Shown here piece by piece: positions 11,150 to 19,735 of a stretch of 64,000 nucleotides of DNA. A model generated the notes under the pieces. The model had not been told where the DNA came from. It did no database searches and worked only from the letters and a program-made list of their open reading frames with translations. Each line of letters starts with the position of its first letter. The stretch's first letter is position 1. Source of the DNA: Patulibacter sp040675535 (GTDB lineage Bacteria > Actinomycetota > Thermoleophilia > Solirubrobacterales > Solirubrobacteraceae); assembly GCF_040675535.1 (NCBI RefSeq), contig NZ_JBFAPC010000002.1:19501-83500 (forward strand), given 5' to 3'. Both the position numbers and the translations under genes were made by a program.

Positions 11150-12231
11150 GCATCTCGCTGCCCATGGCCGACGACCCCGTCCGCGCCGGAATCCCGGCGC
11201 TCCCCGCCGACGACCTGAAGGCCCTGTCGGAGGAGATCCGCGCCCTCGCCGCGGAGAAGGGAGCCGTGATCCTGGCCCACAACTACCAGCTGCCCGAGGT
11301 CCAGGACGTCGCCGACGTCGTGGGCGACTCGCTCGGCCTCTCGATCGAGGCCGCGAAGACCGACGCGCCGCTGATCGTCTTCTGCGGCGTGCACTTCATG
11401 GCGGAGTCCGCCTCGGTCCTCTCGCCGGAGAAGACGGTCCTGATCCCGGACGTCGACGCCGGCTGCTCGCTGGCGGACTCGATCACGCCCGAGCAGCTGA
11501 AGGGCTGGCAGGAGAAGCACCCGGGCGCCATCACGGTGATGTACGTCAACACGACCGCCGAGGTCAAGGCGCTCACCGACTACTGCGTCACGTCGTCCAA
11601 CGCCGTGCCGGTCGTCGAGCGCATCTACCGCGACCACGGCCCGGACACCGAGATCCTCTTCGGGCCGGACATGTTCCTCGGCTCGTTCGTCGAGAAGCAG
11701 GTCCCGCACCAGCCGGGCAGCTTCCACGTGTGGGACGGCGAGTGCCACGTGCACGCCGGCATCCGCCCGTCGGACATCGACCGCGTGCGCGGCGAGCACC
11801 CCGACGCCGAGTTCCTGATCCACCCGGAGTGCGGCTGCTCGACGCAGGCCATGGAGTACGTCGCCGCCGGCGACGTCGACTCCTCGGGCGTCCACATGCT
11901 CTCGACCGGCGGGATGCTGGACTTCGCGCACGTCGAGGCCGCCAAGGGCCCGGCCGCGGACGGCAAGCGCCGCACGACGATCGTGGCGACCGAGACCGGC
12001 ATGCTGCACCCGCTGCGGATGGCCGCGCCGGACGTCGACTTCGTGCCCGCCAACGCGAACGCGTCCTGCGGCTACATGAAGATGATCACGCTCGAGAAGG
12101 TGCGCGACTGCCTGCGCGACGGCACGGGCCTCGTGAAGGTCCCCGACGACGTCGCCAAGCGCGCGCAGCTGCCGATCGAGCGGATGATCCAGGTCGGCCG
12201 CGACGCGAACGCGCCGCTCGGCGGCGAGTAG
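11146..12231 (+). CDS. nadA: quinolinate synthase NadA
   Basis: 361 residues. It condenses iminoaspartate with dihydroxyacetone phosphate to quinolinate and uses a 4Fe-4S cluster. Probable cluster cysteines are Cys80 (FCGVHFMAE), Cys200 (DGECHVHAG) and Cys308 (ASCGYMKM). ILAHNYQLPEVQDVAD and MYVNTTAEVKA are family motifs. The GTG start overlaps the nadC stop and GGAG lies at 11134-11137. nadB (L-aspartate oxidase), the usual third member, is not beside them, so iminoaspartate must come from a gene elsewhere or another enzyme type. Confidence 0.97.
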   Translation: MSISLPMADDPVRAGIPALPADDLKALSEEIRALAAEKGAVILAHNYQLPEVQDVADVVGDSLGLSIEAAKTDAPLIVFCGVHFMAESASVLSPEKTVLIPDVDAGCSLADSITPEQLKGWQEKHPGAITVMYVNTTAEVKALTDYCVTSSNAVPVVERIYRDHGPDTEILFGPDMFLGSFVEKQVPHQPGSFHVWDGECHVHAGIRPSDIDRVRGEHPDAEFLIHPECGCSTQAMEYVAAGDVDSSGVHMLSTGGMLDFAHVEAAKGPAADGKRRTTIVATETGMLHPLRMAAPDVDFVPANANASCGYMKMITLEKVRDCLRDGTGLVKVPDDVAKRAQLPIERMIQVGRDANAPLGGE

Positions 12232-12250
12232 CCGCCCGGGACCCGGGCGG
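12232..12250 (+). terminator. GC-rich hairpin directly after nadA
   Basis: CCGCCCGGG and CCCGGGCGG flank a single base immediately after the nadA stop. There is no T-run, so it may be a weak terminator or an mRNA 3'-end stabiliser. Confidence 0.45.
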
Positions 12251-12336
12251 TGGCGTCCCCGGGATCCGGGCGCGGTGCCGCTCCCGGCCGCGCCGGGCCG
12301 CGCACCCGTCCGCCCGGTCCGGGGTAGGAGGTCCAC

Positions 12337-12903
12337 ATGAGCAGCAAGCACGACCGGACCGCCCTCCTCGTCATGGACGTGCAGGCGGGGATCGCCGACG
12401 GGTTCGAGGGGACGGGGCTCCTGGAACGGGTCGCCTCCGCCGTCGACGGCGCGCGGACGGCCGGGATCCCGGTGATCTTCGTCAAGGTCGAGTTCCGCGC
12501 CGGGGCCCCCGAGCTCTCGCTCCACAACAAGATGTTCGCGGGCCTCGCGGACGCCGGGCGCGTCCCGACCGGCGTCGCGTTCCACCCGTCGGTGGCGCCG
12601 CGGGACGACGAGGTCGTCGTGACCAAGCGCCGCGTGTCCGCGTTCGCCGGCAGCGACCTCGACGTCGTCCTGCGCGCCCAGGGCATCGGGCACCTCGTGC
12701 TCGCCGGGATCTCGACGAGCGGCGTCGTGCTCTCGACGCTGCGGCAGGCGTCGGACCTCGACTTCGGCCTCGTCGTCCTCGCCGACGGCTGCGGCGACCG
12801 CGACGACGAGGTCCACCGCGTCCTGACCGAGAAGGTCTTCCCGCGTCAGGCGCGCGTCATCGACGTCGCGACCTGGGTGGGGGATCTGCCGGCCGCCCGC
12901 TGA
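12337..12903 (+). CDS. isochorismatase-fold cysteine hydrolase
   Basis: 188 residues. The N-terminal TALLVMDVQAGI carries the conserved Asp, KRRVSAFAGSDLD the Lys region, and LAGISTSGVVLSTLRQA is the usual VxT/C region. In nicotinamidases and isochorismatases a catalytic Cys precedes the V-x-x-T turn; here the position reads STSGVV with Ser, so the nucleophile is not the typical Cys and activity is uncertain. A strong AGGAGG at 12326-12331 fixes the start. Proximity to nadCA suggests, without proof, a link to pyridine nucleotide metabolism. Confidence 0.8.
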   Translation: MSSKHDRTALLVMDVQAGIADGFEGTGLLERVASAVDGARTAGIPVIFVKVEFRAGAPELSLHNKMFAGLADAGRVPTGVAFHPSVAPRDDEVVVTKRRVSAFAGSDLDVVLRAQGIGHLVLAGISTSGVVLSTLRQASDLDFGLVVLADGCGDRDDEVHRVLTEKVFPRQARVIDVATWVGDLPAAR

Positions 12904-12904
12904 C

Positions 12905-13010
12905 GCGGGCCACCCTCGACGCTCGGGGCGGGGCCCGGCCTCCTCCGGGTGGCGCGAGCCCTGCCGCAGCCCGGTGCGGTCCTGCCCGCGACGCTCGGGG
13001 CGGGGCCCGG
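12905..13010 (-). repeat. 66-bp intergenic palindromic repeat, minus orientation (one full and one partial unit)
   Basis: On the minus strand the full unit (13010 to 12945) starts CCGGGCCCCGCCCCGAGC and ends CTCGCGCCACCCGG. A partial unit (12940 to 12905) repeats the first 35 bases. It fills the space between the convergent isochorismatase-like and M16 genes. Confidence 0.7.
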
Positions 13011-13012
13011 CC

Positions 13013-14272
13013 TCAACTGTCCCAGTCGAAGTCGCCGGCCTCGTGCGGGCCGACGCAGGCGACCGACGCGACGGCCGGGTCGATCGCGCGGGCGACCTCG
13101 CGGACCTCGTCGAGGGTGACGGCGTCCATCTGGGCGATGGTGACGTCGGCGTCGAACGTCTCGCCGTGGACGATCGACTGGCTCGCGGCCTGGCGGGCGA
13201 CCGCGCCGCTGTTCTCGAACGCGAGGACGAGGCGGCCGGCGGTGTAGGCCCGGGCGCGGTCGACCTCCTCGGCGGTGGGGCCGTCGTCGTGCAGCTCCTG
13301 GACGATCTCGCGCATGCGGGCGTAGGCCTCGAGCGTCTTCGTCGAGTCCAGGCCGGCGGAGAGCTGCAGCTGCGTGATGTCGCCCAGCGACCAGGCGGAG
13401 GCGGAGACGGAGTAGGCGAGGCCACGCTGCTCGCGGATCTCGTCGAACAGGCGCGAGCCCATCGAGCCGCCGAGCAGGGTGCCGTAGATCGACAGCGCGG
13501 CGCGGACCTTCGGGTCGTTCGCGTCGAGGTCGGGGCGGTAGGCGAGGCGCAGGTGCGACTGGTTGGTGTCGCGGGTCTCGATCACGCGGTCGACGCTCGG
13601 GGCCGGCGCGTCCTCGACGGGGCCGGGCTCAGCGACGTCGGGGAAGCGACCGAAGAGCTCCGCGAGGCGCTCGTCGGACGGCAGGTGGTCGAGCGCACCG
13701 ACGAGGAAGGCGCCGCCCTTGGCGCCGGCCCAGCGGCGGTCGCGGAAGCCGACGACCTGGTCGCGGGTGAAGGTCTTCAGGTGCTCCTCGGGGCCGAGGA
13801 CGGAGCGCCCGAGCGGGTGGTCGCCGAACGTCGCCTTGTCGAGCAGCATCTCGGCCAGCGCGGAGGGCTGGTCGTTGTAGCGGGCGATCTCCTGGATCAC
13901 GACGCCGCGCTCCTTGTCGAGCTCCTCGGCGTCCAGCAGCGGGCGGCCGGAGAAGTCGGTCAGGAGGTCGAGGGCCTCGTCGGCGGACTCGGCGCGCACG
14001 GTGATGTGGAACGCGACCAGCGAGTGCGACGTGAAGGCGTTCAGGACGCCGCCCATCCGCTCGGCGGTCTCGTTGACCTTGCGGTAGTGGTCGAAGGTCT
14101 CGCCGCCCTTGAACACGAGATGCTCGAGGAAGTGGGCGATGCCGTTCTCCTCGGGCCGCTCGGAGCGCGCCCCGGCGTCGAAGGCGACCAGCGCGGTGAG
14201 GGTGCGCGTCCCCGGGAGCGCGATCCGGTGGATCGGCAGGCCGTTGGGAGCGACTGAGGCGTTCTGCGGCAT
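13013..14272 (-). CDS. M16 family (pitrilysin/insulinase-type) zinc peptidase
   Basis: 419 residues. The inverted zinc motif HFLEH is at residues 47-51 (ENGIAHFLEHLVFKGG), with the downstream Glu ligand in EELDKERGVVIQEI. The C-terminal half has the GGSMGSRLFDEIREQRGLAYSV segment of the substrate-side domain. Actinobacterial M16 genes of this length act as processing peptidases, often near pnp; that partner is not here. TACGGT (14285-14280) ends 7 nt before the ATG and there is no Shine-Dalgarno, so it is probably leaderless. It diverges from dipZ across 200 bp. Confidence 0.92.
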   Translation of the reverse strand: MPQNASVAPNGLPIHRIALPGTRTLTALVAFDAGARSERPEENGIAHFLEHLVFKGGETFDHYRKVNETAERMGGVLNAFTSHSLVAFHITVRAESADEALDLLTDFSGRPLLDAEELDKERGVVIQEIARYNDQPSALAEMLLDKATFGDHPLGRSVLGPEEHLKTFTRDQVVGFRDRRWAGAKGGAFLVGALDHLPSDERLAELFGRFPDVAEPGPVEDAPAPSVDRVIETRDTNQSHLRLAYRPDLDANDPKVRAALSIYGTLLGGSMGSRLFDEIREQRGLAYSVSASAWSLGDITQLQLSAGLDSTKTLEAYARMREIVQELHDDGPTAEEVDRARAYTAGRLVLAFENSGAVARQAASQSIVHGETFDADVTIAQMDAVTLDEVREVARAIDPAVASVACVGPHEAGDFDWDS

Positions 14273-14472
14273 CGGGACGACCGTATCGCGTGGGCGGACG
14301 GACCTCGCGGCAGCCGGGCGCGGCGCGCTCCCGCTCTGCCGCATCCGCGCGTCGACGACGGTCGTACTCTCCGCAGTGCGCCGCCGACCGGTGGTGCCGT
14401 CGGGGCCCGCGAACGATCCACCCGGCCGCGCACGCCGTAACGCAGGCCCCACGTCCGGAGACCGACCGTCAG

Positions 14473-16254
14473 ATGCTGCTCCTCCTGCTCTTCGGGTTCG
14501 TCGCCGGCGCCGCCACGGCGGTCTCGCCGTGCGTGCTGCCGGTGCTGCCGATCGTGCTGGCCGGCGGCGCCTCGGGCGGCCGGCGCCGGCCGTTCGGGAT
14601 CGTCGTCGGGCTGACCGCGACGTTCACGATCTCGGTCGTCCTGCTGTCGTACGTGATCTCGGCGCTGGGACTGCCGAACGATCTGATCCGGGTCCTGGCG
14701 ATCATCACGCTGGCCGTGTTCGGGGTCGTCCTGATCGTGCCGTCCTTGGCCGCGAGGGTCGAGGGCTGGGCGAGCCGGCTGGCGCCCGCGCCGCGGCAGC
14801 GGACCGGCGAGGGGTTCGGCACGGGCATCGTGCTGGGCGCCGGCCTGGGGTTCGTCTACTTCCCCTGCGCCGGCCCGATCCTGACCGGCGTCATCACGAC
14901 GTCGGCGTCGCAGTCGTTCAGCGTCGAGCGGCTGGCGATCGCCCTCGCCTACGGTGCCGGGACGGGGATCGTCCTCTACGTCCTCATGCTCGGGGGGCGG
15001 CGGCTGACGCGGCCGCTCTCCCGGCGCAGCGGCAACTTCCAGGCGGCGATGGGCGGGATCATGGTGCTCGTCGCCGTCGCGATGATCACGAACCTCGACC
15101 GCGACTTCACCTCGTCGATCGGCAAGCACCTGCCCCAGGCCCTCGTGACCCCGACCAGCGGCCTCGAGCGGTCCGCGGCGGTCCAGTCGCGCCTGAAGGA
15201 CCTTCGCGGTGGGAAGGAGGGGCGGATCCAGGCCGCCGCCGCGGCCGCCGCGACGACGCCCGCGCCGGGAGGGAAGCGACTCGTCGACGGCGTGGACCCC
15301 GACTCCCTGCCGATCCTCGCCCCGGTGCCTCCGTTTCAGGGCACCCAGCAGTGGTTCAACACCCCCGGCGGCCGGCCTCTGACGTTCGCGGGCCTGCAGA
15401 AGCAGCACAAGGTCGTCCTCGTCGACTTCTGGACCTACACCTGCATCAACTGCATCCGCACGATCCCGGCGCTCGACACGCTCTACAGCCGGTACGCGAA
15501 GGACGGCCTGGTGATCGTCGGGATCCATTCGCCGGAGTTCCCGTTCGAGAAGAGCGCCACGAGCGTGCAGCGTGCGATCGGTCGCGAGAAGATCCGCTAC
15601 CCGGTGGTGCAGGACAACGACCTCGCCACGTGGAACGCGTTCGGCAACCAGGCGTGGCCGGCGCAGTACCTCGTCGACGCCCAGGGCAACGTCCGCTACA
15701 CGACCGAGGGGGAAGGCCACGACGACCAGACCGAGGCCGCGATCCGCACCCTGCTGGACGAGGCCGGTCACACGCCCGGCGGCCGCGGCGGCGACCTGGG
15801 GGCGATCGAGGCGTCCCCGGACGTCCAGACGCCGGAGTCCTACCTCGGGACGGACCGGGCCGACCGGATCGTGGGCGGCGAGCCGTCGAACGGCCCGCAC
15901 GAGCTCGGGGCGGTGTCCTCGTCGCTGCCGGCCAACGGCATCGCGTTCGGCGGCGGCTGGGCGTTCTCGGGCGATCACGTCACCGCGAGGTCGGGCTCTC
16001 GGATCGCGCTGGACTTCACCTCGAAGCACGTCTATCTCGTGCTGCGATCCGCGTCGTCCGGGGCGCCCGTGGGGGTCTCGCTGGACGGCCGGCCGGTCGG
16101 GTCGACGAGCGCGGGGGCGGACGTCCACGGCGGCACCGTGAAGGTCGGGACGCAGCGGCTCTACGAGCTGATCGACCTGCCGCAGGCCGGGCACCACCGC
16201 CTGGACCTGCGTCTGGCGCCCGGCGTCCAGGCGTACGCCTTCACGTTCGGCTGA
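14473..16254 (+). CDS. dipZ: DipZ-type fusion: CcdA-like membrane domain, thioredoxin domain and C-terminal beta domain
   Basis: 593 residues in three parts. Residues 1-230 are a CcdA/DsbD-like membrane domain of about six segments, with conserved cysteines in SPCVLPVLP and YFPCAGP. Residues 290-450 are a TlpA-like thioredoxin domain with active site C324-I-N-C327 in DFWTYTCINCIRTIP. The last 150 residues are a beta-sandwich domain of the DipZ type. The membrane part passes electrons from the cytoplasm outward and the thioredoxin part keeps extracytoplasmic thiols reduced. GGAG at 14457-14460 serves the ATG at some distance (12 nt). Confidence 0.92.
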   Translation: MLLLLLFGFVAGAATAVSPCVLPVLPIVLAGGASGGRRRPFGIVVGLTATFTISVVLLSYVISALGLPNDLIRVLAIITLAVFGVVLIVPSLAARVEGWASRLAPAPRQRTGEGFGTGIVLGAGLGFVYFPCAGPILTGVITTSASQSFSVERLAIALAYGAGTGIVLYVLMLGGRRLTRPLSRRSGNFQAAMGGIMVLVAVAMITNLDRDFTSSIGKHLPQALVTPTSGLERSAAVQSRLKDLRGGKEGRIQAAAAAAATTPAPGGKRLVDGVDPDSLPILAPVPPFQGTQQWFNTPGGRPLTFAGLQKQHKVVLVDFWTYTCINCIRTIPALDTLYSRYAKDGLVIVGIHSPEFPFEKSATSVQRAIGREKIRYPVVQDNDLATWNAFGNQAWPAQYLVDAQGNVRYTTEGEGHDDQTEAAIRTLLDEAGHTPGGRGGDLGAIEASPDVQTPESYLGTDRADRIVGGEPSNGPHELGAVSSSLPANGIAFGGGWAFSGDHVTARSGSRIALDFTSKHVYLVLRSASSGAPVGVSLDGRPVGSTSAGADVHGGTVKVGTQRLYELIDLPQAGHHRLDLRLAPGVQAYAFTFG

Positions 16255-16422
16255 GGGCCACGCGGGTCACGCGGCCGGCGCGATGCCGCCGGCCGTCGGG
16301 GCGGGCCGCCGTCGGCGGTCGGCCGGGGCGCCGCCGTCAGGCCGTCGGGACGACGCAAGCCGCGTTGCAGTGCACGGCGACGTGCAGGATTCGGGCCGCT
16401 CCGGTGCAACTCTCCGGACTGT

Positions 16423-17367
16423 ATGGCTGCTTCGAGCTCGAACTCCCTGCGCCACCGCGAGGCCCGCGAGCGCGCCCGTCTGGACGGCGTCCCCCGTCCC
16501 CGTGAAGGGGCCCAGGGCACCACGTCCCCGGTGGGCGGCCGTCCGTCGCATCCCAACGCGGTCATCGAGTTCCGCGGCGTGACGAAGAAGTACGACTCCA
16601 GCCACGCCGGCGTCGCCGACGCGACGTTCTCCGTGCACCGCGGCGACTTCGTCTTCCTCGTCGGCCAGACCGGCGCGGGCAAGTCGACGCTGATGAAGCT
16701 CCTGCTGAAGGAGATGGAGCCCGACTCCGGCCTGATCCGGGTCGCCGGCCGCGACCTCTCCGAGATCACGCGCAAGAAGGTTCCGTACTACCGCCGCAAC
16801 CTCGGCGTGGTCTTCCAGGACTTCAAGCTCCTGCCCAACCGCACGGTGCACGACAACGTCGCCTACGCGCTGCAGGTCACCGGCGCGTCGCGCAAGCAGA
16901 TCCGCAGCCAGGTGCCGGACATCCTGCGCCTGACCGGCCTGTCGACGAAGCTGCACCACTACCCGCACCAGCTCTCCGGCGGCGAGCAGCAGCGCGTGTC
17001 CGTCGCCCGCGCGTTCGTCAACCACCCGCCGCTGCTGCTGGCCGACGAGCCGACCGGCAACCTCGATCCCGACACGACGATCGGGATCATGCAGCTGCTC
17101 TACCGCATCAACAAGACCGGCACCACGGTCGTCGTCGCGACGCACGACGAGGGCATGGTCAACCGGATGCGCCGCCGCGTCATCGAGCTGTCGGCCGGTC
17201 GGATCATCCGCGACGAGATCGCCGGCGGCTACGGCGGCCAGCCGATCGGGGAGTCCACCGCCGAGTTCGGCGCGCTGCTGCGCGACGAGCCCGCGCCGGC
17301 CCCGCAGCGCCGCCAGCGCCGCGGCGACGCGCCCTCCGACCTGTTCGACGAGGCGTTCTCGGACTAG
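16423..17367 (+). CDS. ftsE: cell division ATP-binding protein FtsE
   Basis: 314 residues, longer than the usual 220-230 because of a basic N-terminal extension of about 45 and a charged C-terminal tail of about 50. ABC motifs are Walker A VGQTGAGKST (about residue 81), Q-loop VVFQDFKLLPNRTV, signature LSGGEQQR and Walker B LLLADEPTGNLDP. FtsE with FtsX couples the division ring to wall hydrolases. The N-terminus fits an FtsE start poorly until HPNAVIEFRGVTKKY, so a later start is possible, but no better start codon is evident. Upstream (16366-16412) GTTGCA/GTGCAAC form an inverted repeat. Confidence 0.95.
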   Translation: MAASSSNSLRHREARERARLDGVPRPREGAQGTTSPVGGRPSHPNAVIEFRGVTKKYDSSHAGVADATFSVHRGDFVFLVGQTGAGKSTLMKLLLKEMEPDSGLIRVAGRDLSEITRKKVPYYRRNLGVVFQDFKLLPNRTVHDNVAYALQVTGASRKQIRSQVPDILRLTGLSTKLHHYPHQLSGGEQQRVSVARAFVNHPPLLLADEPTGNLDPDTTIGIMQLLYRINKTGTTVVVATHDEGMVNRMRRRVIELSAGRIIRDEIAGGYGGQPIGESTAEFGALLRDEPAPAPQRRQRRGDAPSDLFDEAFSD

Positions 17368-17412
17368 CGGCCACCCGCCCGCCGCCCGAGAACCGCCCCA
17401 CCGAGGACCCAC

Positions 17413-18312
17413 ATGAACCGCGTCTCCTTCTTCCTCAAGGAAGCCCTCCGCTCGATCGGCCGCAACCCGATCCCGAGCTTCGCCGCCCTGATGGCGGTCC
17501 TGATCACCACCCTGGTGCTCGGCATCTTCATCCCGGCGGTGCAGCTCGCCAACGGCGCCGCCGCCGACGTCCGCGACCGGATCCAGGTCAACGTCTTCAT
17601 GAAGACCAACGCGACCAAGGCGGACGTCGCCCGAGTCCAGACGCTGATCCAGAAGACCGAGCACGTGAAGTCCTACAAGCTCGTCTCCAAGGCGCAGGCG
17701 TACGAGGAGCAGAAGAAGCTCAACCCGGCCGCGTACGAGCTGCTGGGCAAGGTCAACCCGCTCCCGGACACGTTCCGGATCACGCCGGACGACGCCAAGA
17801 ACGGCACCGCGATCGTCGCGGCGCTGAAGAAGCCGGGCGTCAGCGGCAAGACGACCTACGTGGACTCCAAGATCGGCAGCACGAAGGAGTCCAAGAACGA
17901 GGCCGGCAAGATCGTGAAGATCACGGGGGCGGTGAAGCTGTCGCTCGGACTGCTCGGCGGGCTCCTGGTGATCGCGTCGATCCTGCTGATCTCCAACACC
18001 ATCCGCCTGTCGCTGTTCGCCCGCAGACGCGAGGTCGAGGTGATGAAGCTCGTCGGCGCGACGGACTCGTTCATCCGCTGGCCGTTCGTGATCGAGGGGC
18101 TGATCCTCGGCGCCGTCGGCGGCCTGGTCGCGATCGTCCTGCTCGGCCTGGCGAAGCTCACGATCCTCAACCAGCTCGAGGGGATCGCGACCCTGATCTC
18201 GCGGCCGGACATGATCCAGTTCGGGCCGCTGATCGCGATCCTGGTGCTGGCCTCGATCGGCGTCGCCGCCGCGGGATCCGGGCTCTCGCTGCGCCGCTTC
18301 CTGCGCGTCTGA
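17413..18312 (+). CDS. ftsX: cell division protein FtsX
   Basis: 299 residues, standard for actinobacterial FtsX. One N-terminal membrane segment (SFAALMAVLITTLVLGIFI), an extracellular domain of about 120 residues, and three C-terminal membrane segments with ARRREVEVMKLVGATDSFIR between them. GAGGA precedes the start, and the gene lies 45 bp after ftsE, so they form one operon. The extracellular loop would contact a wall hydrolase; the coiled-coil/lysozyme-fold protein at 55743-56819 is a possible partner by analogy only. A long hairpin terminator ends the operon. Confidence 0.95.
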   Translation: MNRVSFFLKEALRSIGRNPIPSFAALMAVLITTLVLGIFIPAVQLANGAAADVRDRIQVNVFMKTNATKADVARVQTLIQKTEHVKSYKLVSKAQAYEEQKKLNPAAYELLGKVNPLPDTFRITPDDAKNGTAIVAALKKPGVSGKTTYVDSKIGSTKESKNEAGKIVKITGAVKLSLGLLGGLLVIASILLISNTIRLSLFARRREVEVMKLVGATDSFIRWPFVIEGLILGAVGGLVAIVLLGLAKLTILNQLEGIATLISRPDMIQFGPLIAILVLASIGVAAAGSGLSLRRFLRV

Positions 18313-18350
18313 CCGCCCGCCGCGGCCCGGTGCCGCGGGCCCGAACGCTC

Positions 18351-18393
18351 GCCGAGGGGCGGGGCCCTGTGCGGCCCCGCCCCTCGGTCGTTC
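18351..18393 (+). terminator. terminator downstream of ftsX
   Basis: CCGAGGGGCGGGGCC (18352-18366) pairs with GGCCCCGCCCCTCGG (18373-18387), then TCGTTCCGG. The CTCGGTCGTTCCGG end matches those after hpf and the desaturase gene. Confidence 0.85.
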
Positions 18394-18484
18394 CGGGGTC
18401 TCGGGAGGGTCGCGGACGAGGCCGCGGGGACCCCGCTGTGTGGGCCTTGACACGCGCATTACACCGGCTCGGCATGCTGTGCGT

Positions 18485-19735
18485 GTGTCATCTGCTTCCG
18501 CCCGCATCATCCGGGTCGCCCTCGGGGTGCTCGCCGCCTTCGTGGTGTTCGCCGCGATCTTCGTCCTCGGCGCCTACACCGGCGGCCGCCATCCCCAGAA
18601 GCTGCCCGGCTTCGTCCGCGGCTGGGTGGTCGACGACAAGGGCCCCGGCGCCATCAACGAGGCGCTCGGCGTCATCCGCGACCAGTACTACAAGGACCCC
18701 GGGGACGCCGAGCTCCGCGACGACGCGATCGACGGCATGGTCAAGGGCCTCGACGACCGCTTCTCGTCCTACCTGAACCCGAAGTCCTACACGCAGTTCA
18801 AGCAGAGCCAGGACAACAGCTTCGACGGCATCGGCGTCGTCGTCTCCCAGGACGCGCGCGGCCTGCTGATCGTCAAGGTCTACCCGGACTCCCCGGCCAA
18901 GGCCGCGGGCCTGAAGGCCGGCGACCTGATCACCGTCGCCGGGGGCAAGACGCTCAAGGGCCTGACGTCCGAGCGCGCGTCGGCGAACGTCCGCGGCCCG
19001 GCGGGCACGTCGGTGAAGCTCCAGGTCGTCCGCAAGAAGGGCAAGAAGGAGCGGACGCTCGACATCACGTCGCAGCGCAAGCCGGTGAAGATCCCGATCG
19101 TCGACTCGGCGATGCGGACCGAGGACGGCGAGAAGATCGCCGTCGTCCGCCTGGCGCAGTTCACGAACGACTCGGCGCTGCAGGTCGGCCAGGCGTTCCT
19201 CAAGCTCCAGGACCGCGGCGCCAAGCGCTTCGTCCTCGACCTCCGCGCCAACCCGGGCGGCCTCGTCAACGAGGCGCAGAACCTCGCGAGCCTCTTCCTG
19301 AAGGGCGGCAACGTCGTCACGCTGAAGGGCCGCACCGTCGGCACCACGCCGTACGACGCGGGCGACAAGCCGGCGTTCCCGAAGGTCCCGCTCGTCGTCC
19401 TCGTCGACCGCGGGTCGGCGTCGGCGGCGGAGATCGTCACCGGCGCGCTGCAGGACCGGGGGCGCGCGACGATCGTCGGCACGCGGACGTTCGGCAAGGG
19501 CGTCTTCCAGCGGGTCGAGCCGCTGGCCAGCGGCGGCGCGCTCGACATCACCGCCGGGCAGTTCTTCACCCCCGACGGCCGCAACCTCGGGGACAAGAAG
19601 ACGCAGTCGGGCAACGGCACCGCCCCGGGCAAGGGCCTCGCGCCGGACATCACGGCGAAGGACGACCCCAAGACGCCGAACAAGGACGAGGGGCTCGATG
19701 CCGCGCTGCGCGAGGCTGCGAAGCTGAAGCAGTGA
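18485..19735 (+). CDS. carboxy-terminal processing serine protease (S41/CtpA family)
   Basis: 416 residues from a GTG at 18485. CATGCT lies 6 nt upstream and TTGACA at 18447-18452, so a promoter sits at the gene start. An N-terminal membrane segment (VALGVLAAFVVFAAIFVLGAY) anchors it. A PDZ domain follows (FDGIGVVVSQDARGLLIVKV..SPAKAAGLKAGDLI). The S41 domain has the Ser/Lys dyad: Ser313 in GSASAAEIV and Lys338 in TFGKG, 25 residues apart as in Prc. These enzymes trim C-termini of exported proteins. The stop overlaps the rnr start, so the two genes are coupled. Confidence 0.93.
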   Translation: MSSASARIIRVALGVLAAFVVFAAIFVLGAYTGGRHPQKLPGFVRGWVVDDKGPGAINEALGVIRDQYYKDPGDAELRDDAIDGMVKGLDDRFSSYLNPKSYTQFKQSQDNSFDGIGVVVSQDARGLLIVKVYPDSPAKAAGLKAGDLITVAGGKTLKGLTSERASANVRGPAGTSVKLQVVRKKGKKERTLDITSQRKPVKIPIVDSAMRTEDGEKIAVVRLAQFTNDSALQVGQAFLKLQDRGAKRFVLDLRANPGGLVNEAQNLASLFLKGGNVVTLKGRTVGTTPYDAGDKPAFPKVPLVVLVDRGSASAAEIVTGALQDRGRATIVGTRTFGKGVFQRVEPLASGGALDITAGQFFTPDGRNLGDKKTQSGNGTAPGKGLAPDITAKDDPKTPNKDEGLDAALREAAKLKQ

